Assembly: GCF_020283565.1 (NCBI RefSeq)
Contig: NC_060062.1
Span: forward strand, 51,916,439-51,980,438
Direction: 5' to 3'
DNA length: 64,000 bases
Source of the DNA: Trifolium pratense
Taxonomy: Eukaryota > Streptophyta > Magnoliopsida > Fabales > Fabaceae
Shown: positions 59,054-64,000 of the stretch, piece after piece
How positions within the stretch are numbered: position 1 is the first letter of the stretch
Layout: every line of letters begins with the position of its first letter
Made by a program: the position numbers and the translations under genes
The notes under the pieces: generated by a model
The model's input: only the letters and a program-made list of their open reading frames with translations
Told to the model about the DNA's origin: nothing
Database searches by the model: none

Positions 59054-59396
59054 GGCTTAACTACACATTTGGTCCCTTACGTTTATTTTAGGTTTCAATT
59101 TGGTCCCTTACGTTTAAAAAGTATCAATTTGGTCCCTTACGTTTATTTTATGTTTCAAGTTAGTCCTTTCCGTTAGTTTTGTCACTAACACCGTTTGAAC
59201 AGTACACGTGTCAGCGTGTCCAAGTGCCACGTGTCAGTCCACATATGCAAATTGACTGCCACATGTGACAAAATTGACGGAAAGGACTAACTTGAAACCT
59301 AAAATAAACGTAAGGGACCAAATTGATACTTTTTAAACGTAAGGGACCAAATTGAAACCTAAAATAAACGTAAGGGACCAAATGTATAGTTAAGCC
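59054..59396. mobile_element. MULE-type MITE with long arms, 343 bp
   Basis: Ends GGCTTAACTACACATTTGG and, inverted, GGCTTAACTATACATTTGG. Arms extend about 150 bp and contain repeated GGTCCCTTACGTTTA units (three in the left arm, three in the right). Flanks TAATTTTTT (59,045-59,053 and 59,397-59,405) form a perfect 9-bp duplication, the Mutator signature. The TTTGGTCCCTTACGT motif is a familiar repeat of legume MITEs. Confidence 0.85.
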
Positions 59397-59406
59397 TAAT
59401 TTTTTC

Positions 59407-59820
59407 TTCATGCTAAACAGTAAGTAAAATATCACATATTGTAATTTTTTTTATAAGCTAAGAGCATCTAGGTATCCAGGAGTGAGTAGACATGCATCCA
59501 ACTAAGTTGAGACATTTAAACACTCGCATCGTATACCTATAGTTCATAATAATATTAATAATATGTAATTGAAATTATGACTATATCGTCGTATTCGATG
59601 TGTTCGAAAGCGAACTGCTCTAAACGGGCAAAACTAGACGGTTCCTATGGTGGATCTGGTGTAGCCGATGATGATGATGATGGTGAGCTAAAGTTCGATG
59701 GGGGGTACCTGCAAGAATGTTAGCACCACAATGTTCAAGTCAGTAATAGCTCAAGATTTTTTATTTTTTATAACCTAAGAAAGAGGTGCAGCAAAGTGCT
59801 ACCACCTCAAAATATATATT
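59407..59820. other. Short intergenic stretch
   Basis: No gene is supported. A TGATGATGATGATGGTGAGC stretch at 59,668-59,687 and a GGTGGATCTGGTGTAGCCGA patch resemble coding DNA, but no start, stop or splice context was found. Confidence 0.4.
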
Positions 59821-60031
59821 GGGCTCGTTTGGCCCAACTTTTTTTAGAGCTTATGCAAACAGCTTATGCTATTTTTATATATTATTATAAGTTTGTCAAG
59901 GTAGTTTATGATAAAATAACTTATAAAATTACAATTTTCGCTAGTGTGAACTTATAAAATAACATAAAACCTAATTTATATTGCATAACCTGTTTGCATA
60001 AGCTCTAAAAAAAGCTGGGCCAAACGAGCCC
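59821..60031. mobile_element. Small MITE with GGGCTCGTTTGGCCCA ends, 211 bp
   Basis: GGGCTCGTTTGGCCCAACTT and, inverted, GGGCTCGTTTGGCCCAGCTT bound an AT-rich core with inverted subterminal TTAGAGCTTATGCAAACAG. The flanks AATATATT and ATCATATT are only roughly similar 8-mers, so a hAT assignment is tentative. Confidence 0.65.
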
Positions 60032-60159
60032 ATCATATTAAGAAACCAAGAGATATTAAAAAAATGAGGGGGGCAAGACCAAAACATCCAAGCTAAATAA
60101 CAAACCTATAGCTAGGATTACCCAATCTATTATCATCAAAACAACTTAAGATTTGGGGA

Positions 60160-60720
60160 GGGAGGTCATACTATATGGTGAATCTATCTAAGGTAAGACC
60201 AATGTTCGCGAGACCATCAGCTCATTTGTTTCCTTCCCTATACACATGTGAAACCGCAAAATTTTTGTTTCTAACTAACTTAAGATAATTCTTCCAACGA
60301 TTGTTTAAAGTCCAAGGCACTATAACAGAAGTCTTGAAGGCCATAACTACAAGAGAGGAATCAGTTTCCAGCCAAAGATTATTCCAATTTTTACTATCAG
60401 CTATTTCAATAGCTCTCATAACGCCACACAATTCTGGCATGAAAGCAGACTTTAAACTAATATTTTCAGCAAACCCACACAAAAAGTCAGCATTATGGTT
60501 TCTGAATATACCCCCACAAGATGAAGTAGAGATATTAGAAGTTCCATCTGTATTGCATTTAATCCAATTAAATGAGGGAGGTTGCCAAATGATATCTTTA
60601 ATAACATGCGGCTTTGGAGGATGTAATGAGACATTTAAGCTAAGAATCATAAACTCTCTAATGGAAGAAGAAGAAACACAATCAGAGTTATTACCTGCAA
60701 GAGTAGTATTGGAAATGATC
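60160..60720 (-). pseudogene. LINE-type RNase H fragment with premature stop
   Basis: The minus-strand frame reads FMILSLNVSLHPPKPHVIKD, WIKCNTDGTSNISTSSCGGI, FRNHNADFLCGFAENISLKS, AELCGVMRAIEIADSKNWNN-type text and LWLETDSSLVVMAF. This is the RVT_3/RNase H domain that ends many legume LINE (L1-type) ORF2 proteins. The catalytic pattern D(CNTDG)...E(PELCG)...D(ETDSS) is present. A TGA at about 60,218-60,220 replaces the codon before ADGLAN, so it is broken, and no reverse transcriptase or endonuclease lies nearby. Treat as a relic, not a gene. Confidence 0.75.
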
Positions 60721-60779
60721 CAAGCAACTGCAGAATTTCAATGTGGAGCTTCGTTATTGAATCTGGGTAGATGAGAGTG

Positions 60780-61266
60780 TATGAAATGGGTAAAATGTGT
60801 ATATCTCGAGGATGAGTGCATAGGCAATTTTTTTATTCAAAAGAAAATCAAATGAGAAATTGGTTTAGTTAACTTCCACAAAATTTCTTTTTAAGTATTT
60901 GAATATTTTCTTGTAAAAAAAGTATTTGAATATTTTGTTACAATTTTTATTTTAAATAAAGAAATTTAAAAAATTCTCTAAAATAAGAAGTTCTTTTAAA
61001 TGTTAAGTAAGCTTATCATAAAAATTATTTTTGAGAGATATCTTCTAAACAAAATAAAAATCATTAAGTTAAAATCTCTAATTAACATGAATATCTAGAT
61101 TATTGAATATCAAAACTACTCTTATAATTTATAATAAATGAGTTCAAAATGATTTTTAGTATGTTTTAATAAATTCTCTAATACAGATCTAAAGATCCCT
61201 TCAAACCTAACTACTAATTACTACTCCTTGTCCCAAAATATAAGGAAAAATTCGTCAAAGAAAGTT
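60780..61266. mobile_element. Worn relative of the 21,994-22,444 MITE
   Basis: About 60,850-61,180 matches the core of the PIF/Harbinger-like MITE (AATGAGAAATTGGTTTA, TTTGTTACAATTTTTATTTT, AAGTTAAAATCTCTAATTAA) but its termini are gone. The rest is non-coding. Confidence 0.55.
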
Positions 61267-62897
61267 GATACATTTGGTTAAAAATTTGGAGTAAATACAA
61301 CACCTTTCTTTGACCAATTTTCCCTTATATTTTAGGACGGATAGAGTACATTCTTCCACATTTTTTTATCCTTTTAACTTTTTATTGTTTATCCCAAAAC
61401 ATTGGTTCTTTTAAGAAACCAAGGTACAATTGATTACTCCCTCCAGCCTCAAATATAAGCAAAAATGTATTTTTTAGATTCATTGAAAAACATTAACATA
61501 TGTATTCGATCTGTATTATAGTCCAGAAATATCAATTATTCAATGAATATAAAATGTACAATTTTGCTTATAATTATGGTCAAAAGGAATGTTTTATCAT
61601 TTGTACACTTACACAAAAAAACTTAACTTATTTTTTATCATTAAAGGAGTTTTCTCTTTCTTAACTGCCCTCTTTTGTACTAAAAAAAAAAAAAAAAAAC
61701 TTAACTTATTTTTTAATCCATGTGCAAAACTTCAAAAGGAACAAAAATTATCTTTTTTAATGTAAACAAATAAATTTTAACTTTTCAAATTATTTCAAAT
61801 ATTTTAATAAAAAATTACACATTCAGACTTCATTCAAGTTAAAAAAAATATATTATGTTTGGATCACATTTGCTTAATTTAAAATTTTAGGTATTAAAAA
61901 TGCTAAAAAAAAGAAGGAGGGAATGCATCGAAACAAATTAAATTTAATACATATAAACTCGTCGTTTTTCCTCTTTTTGAATGGACATGTAAATAACCTC
62001 ATCTCATACTCAAATGGAGAATACAATTACCTACGGTTAAAAGTTATGACTTATGAGCTTCCATAAAGACTCTAGAAAATGCTCAGTTTTATTATATCGA
62101 GAGAACTCGAGTTTAATTTCTCATGGAAACAATTTTTTGTCAGAATTTACTTATCTCGCAGCTAAACTCTGGACTACCGAGCATCCTTTCTCTAAGAATC
62201 AGAGGGTTAATAAAAAAAATCAAAACAAAACAAAAAATAGAAGCTGAACATATATAAAGAAGAAGAGAAAACTTAATCTGAACCATCTGATTTCAATAAA
62301 AAAATAAAAAAAAAAGAAGGGAAAAATTAACGAGTGATTGGACTTAAGTAATAACTAGTAATAAACTTTAATTGAGGACAAATCATTTTAATAATTCCGA
62401 GTTCAAATTCTGACTAAAACAATTATTAACTAAATTTTACTTATCTTTCGGTCAAATTCTAAAATATCTAGACTTCTTTCCTCCAAATAGTGAAGACAAC
62501 AAAAAAACAAAAATAGAAAAAAGAAGAGGATGTGAACCTATCTGTAACAAAGAATTATTTTGATTTGGAGGAACACTTGGAGGGTATATAACTTCCATTC
62601 GATGGACGAAACTTGAGGTGACAATTCAAATGACAAGAATATTTAACAGAACCAAAAGGACCTATCCTCCATCTAGTCCTAGCAGCACCCTTAAAATCAA
62701 AACTAATCTCATTACTTTTCCGCGCCGCATCAACTTCATCCATTTGTTCAGGCGTTAACGGTATTGGTGATGATTGAACAACATATCGAAGATTGTTTGT
62801 ACTATTTTTCGGCACATCGAACGAATCAGCAACGAGCACAGCAATTCCTTGACCTTGAAAGCTAAGACTAAATGTTATCTCAGAAAATTGTGCATGA
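61267..62897. repeat. Segmental duplication, copy B (~1.63 kb)
   Basis: Partner of 43,952-45,577. Because the NHL gene here is complete and continues past the duplication border, this copy is the likely donor. Confidence 0.95.
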
Positions 62898-63166
62898 GCT
62901 TTTGCATTTCCATTAATAGCAGTCACAACAATGCTTAATTGAGTTTGAAGTAAACCAGCATAATCATTTCTTAGAAGATCTAAATGAGCACTAGTGACAC
63001 TGATTATAGGTATTCTTGGATGAATCATTATGTAACCAATGAACACTATAATGCCAATAATAATCACAGCTATAGCAAAAATTGTGCAGATTATAGCTGC
63101 TAACCAAACTAATGGATTAGTGTGGCCACCAGAACTCATTGCAAGTTTTCTCTTGAATACAGCCAT
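62555..63166 (-). CDS. LEA_2 / NDR1-HIN1-like (NHL) membrane protein
   Basis: A 203-residue single-exon ORF begins at ATG 63,166. Residues 1-20 are basic (MAVFKRKLAMSSGG), followed by one strong membrane helix at about 19-48 (LVWLAAIICTIFAIAVIIIG), then the LEA_2 beta-sandwich (TSAHLDLLRNDYAGLLQTQL; VVTAINGNAKAHAQF; ISFDFKGAARTRWRIGPFGS) and a Ser/Lys-rich C-terminus with Cys residues (KYSCHLNCHLKF, KCSSKSK). Length and architecture are typical of NHL proteins, which sit in the plasma membrane and are often linked to defence or stress (family knowledge, not evidence of this gene's role). A second Met at residue 10 could be used. The 3' part is duplicated at 45,226-45,577. Confidence 0.85.
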   Translation of the reverse strand: MAVFKRKLAMSSGGHTNPLVWLAAIICTIFAIAVIIIGIIVFIGYIMIHPRIPIISVTSAHLDLLRNDYAGLLQTQLSIVVTAINGNAKAHAQFSEITFSLSFQGQGIAVLVADSFDVPKNSTNNLRYVVQSSPIPLTPEQMDEVDAARKSNEISFDFKGAARTRWRIGPFGSVKYSCHLNCHLKFRPSNGSYIPSKCSSKSK

Positions 63167-64000
63167 ATTGTGTAGAATAGTAGTAATTGTGACAATAAGG
63201 AAAACACATTGAAATTAAGGGACTAAAAAATATACTTAACTGATTTTGTTTTCAATTTTATGTTGTTGGAAAAGGGTACAAAGTTTTATTTAAGAATCTT
63301 ACAGAGAATTTTATCTCTTTTGATTCTTATTGGTTTGAACGTTTGGTATCATGCTTTACTCAATTGTAAAGCATTTTATTATTTTAGCATATATATATAT
63401 ATATATATACTGTTGCACGTACAGTATAAGCTTCTTAACAACTAAGAATATTGGATGCTGTTTAAGATATAAAAAGTAAAAATACCAAACTTGCATCACT
63501 AAGGGTATAAAATTTAGCAAAAACTTGAGGATTTTGGTGTTTGAATTTCCTCCTAGCAAGATTCAGCAAGAAGCCTCAATAAATAAAGTTCTCAATAGAA
63601 GAATTGTGCATAGGCACAAGTATGGTACCCATACTCGGTACATGTACAGGTATGAAATACAGTCAATTTTAAATAAAAAATATACGGGTATATTATATAA
63701 AATATTTAAAAATACATTTTCGAATTAGTAACTACCATTACGTTTCAGAAATTTACTTTTTTTGTCCATCGTTTGCCTTGTTATCATCAAATTCGAGAGA
63801 ATTGAAATGCAATAAAAAAATCAAAATACTTTCTCCTATGTTTTACCACTAGCACATTTAAAAATGAGTGCATAATGGTATGAACATGTACCGTATAGCA
63901 GTAACGTACCTAGTACATGTACTTCATTATTTTAGTAGTACTCATGCTTCAAAATTAATCACGAAAATTAGTGATACAAACTCATCGCTTAGAAAATAAT
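63167..64000. other. Upstream flank of the NHL gene
   Basis: Intergenic, with a short (AT)n at 63,388-63,410. GGTACATGTAC-like motifs (63,637-63,652; 63,885-63,895; 63,912-63,922) recur but no element ends could be paired. Contains the promoter of the NHL gene, without a TATA box that I can name with confidence. Confidence 0.5.

Noticed and set aside
60301..60774. Plus-strand 157-codon frame
   Set aside because: Antisense of the LINE RNase H fragment, whose minus-strand reading has clear domain motifs.
1..64000. CRISPR array, bacterial operon or phage features
   Set aside because: No regularly spaced repeats with unique spacers; introns, LTRs, MITEs and Helitrons show a plant nuclear genome.

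Overview
The window is nuclear DNA from a flowering plant, most likely a papilionoid legume of the Medicago/Trifolium/pea group. That placement is my inference from the retroelement families, the SEC31, alkaline ceramidase and NHL-like coding pieces, the AT-rich intergenic DNA and the long (AT)n runs. It is a repeat-rich, strongly rearranged region. Only two host-type or element genes look intact: a LEA_2/NHL-type membrane protein gene (62,555-63,166, minus) and the Rep-helicase gene of an apparently complete Helitron (48,626-53,831, minus).

Layout. 1-1,661: 3' part of a Ty3/gypsy-type LTR that lies inside the gag region of a sirevirus-like Ty1/copia element. 1,664-10,453: that element, 5'-truncated within the window, with gag-PR-INT, a frameshift, RT-RNaseH, a frame-shifted extra ORF, purine tracts and the 3' LTR. 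10,454-16,140: AT-rich DNA with one decayed acidic ORF and dispersed repeats. 16,141-36,063 (minus): exons of a broken SEC31 (COPII coat) gene spread over 20 kb. One intron holds a second broken gene for an arginine/serine-rich nuclear-type protein (23,420-27,622). Another holds a hAT element (30,911-35,413, 8-bp target duplication) that itself contains a very young short LTR element (33,009-35,336, 5-bp target duplication). 36,064-41,887: a second SEC31 exon copy, dispersed repeats, and the first exon of an alkaline ceramidase gene with two frame-compensating tandem duplications.

41,888-43,494 is a non-autonomous Helitron. 47,141-55,742 is an 8.6-kb Helitron of the same family with both termini, a 3' hairpin, a six-exon gene for a 1,522-residue Rep-helicase, and five additional phase-compatible small exons downstream. 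Between and beyond these lie a ~1.6-kb near-identical duplication (43,952-45,577 and 61,267-62,897) carrying the 3' part of the NHL gene, a decayed Helitron of another lineage on the plus strand (56.4-57.4 kb), a ~0.8-kb near-perfect palindrome (57,444-58,236), several MITEs and a LINE-type RNase H remnant.

How the parts relate: the complete Helitron encodes what its shorter relative would need to move, because both share 5' and 3' end sequences. The nested insertions give a relative chronology: SEC31 decay and duplication, then the hAT element, then the short LTR element. Most of the window therefore records transposition and gene decay rather than a working pathway. All splice sites and family names are read by eye and need alignment or transcript support.
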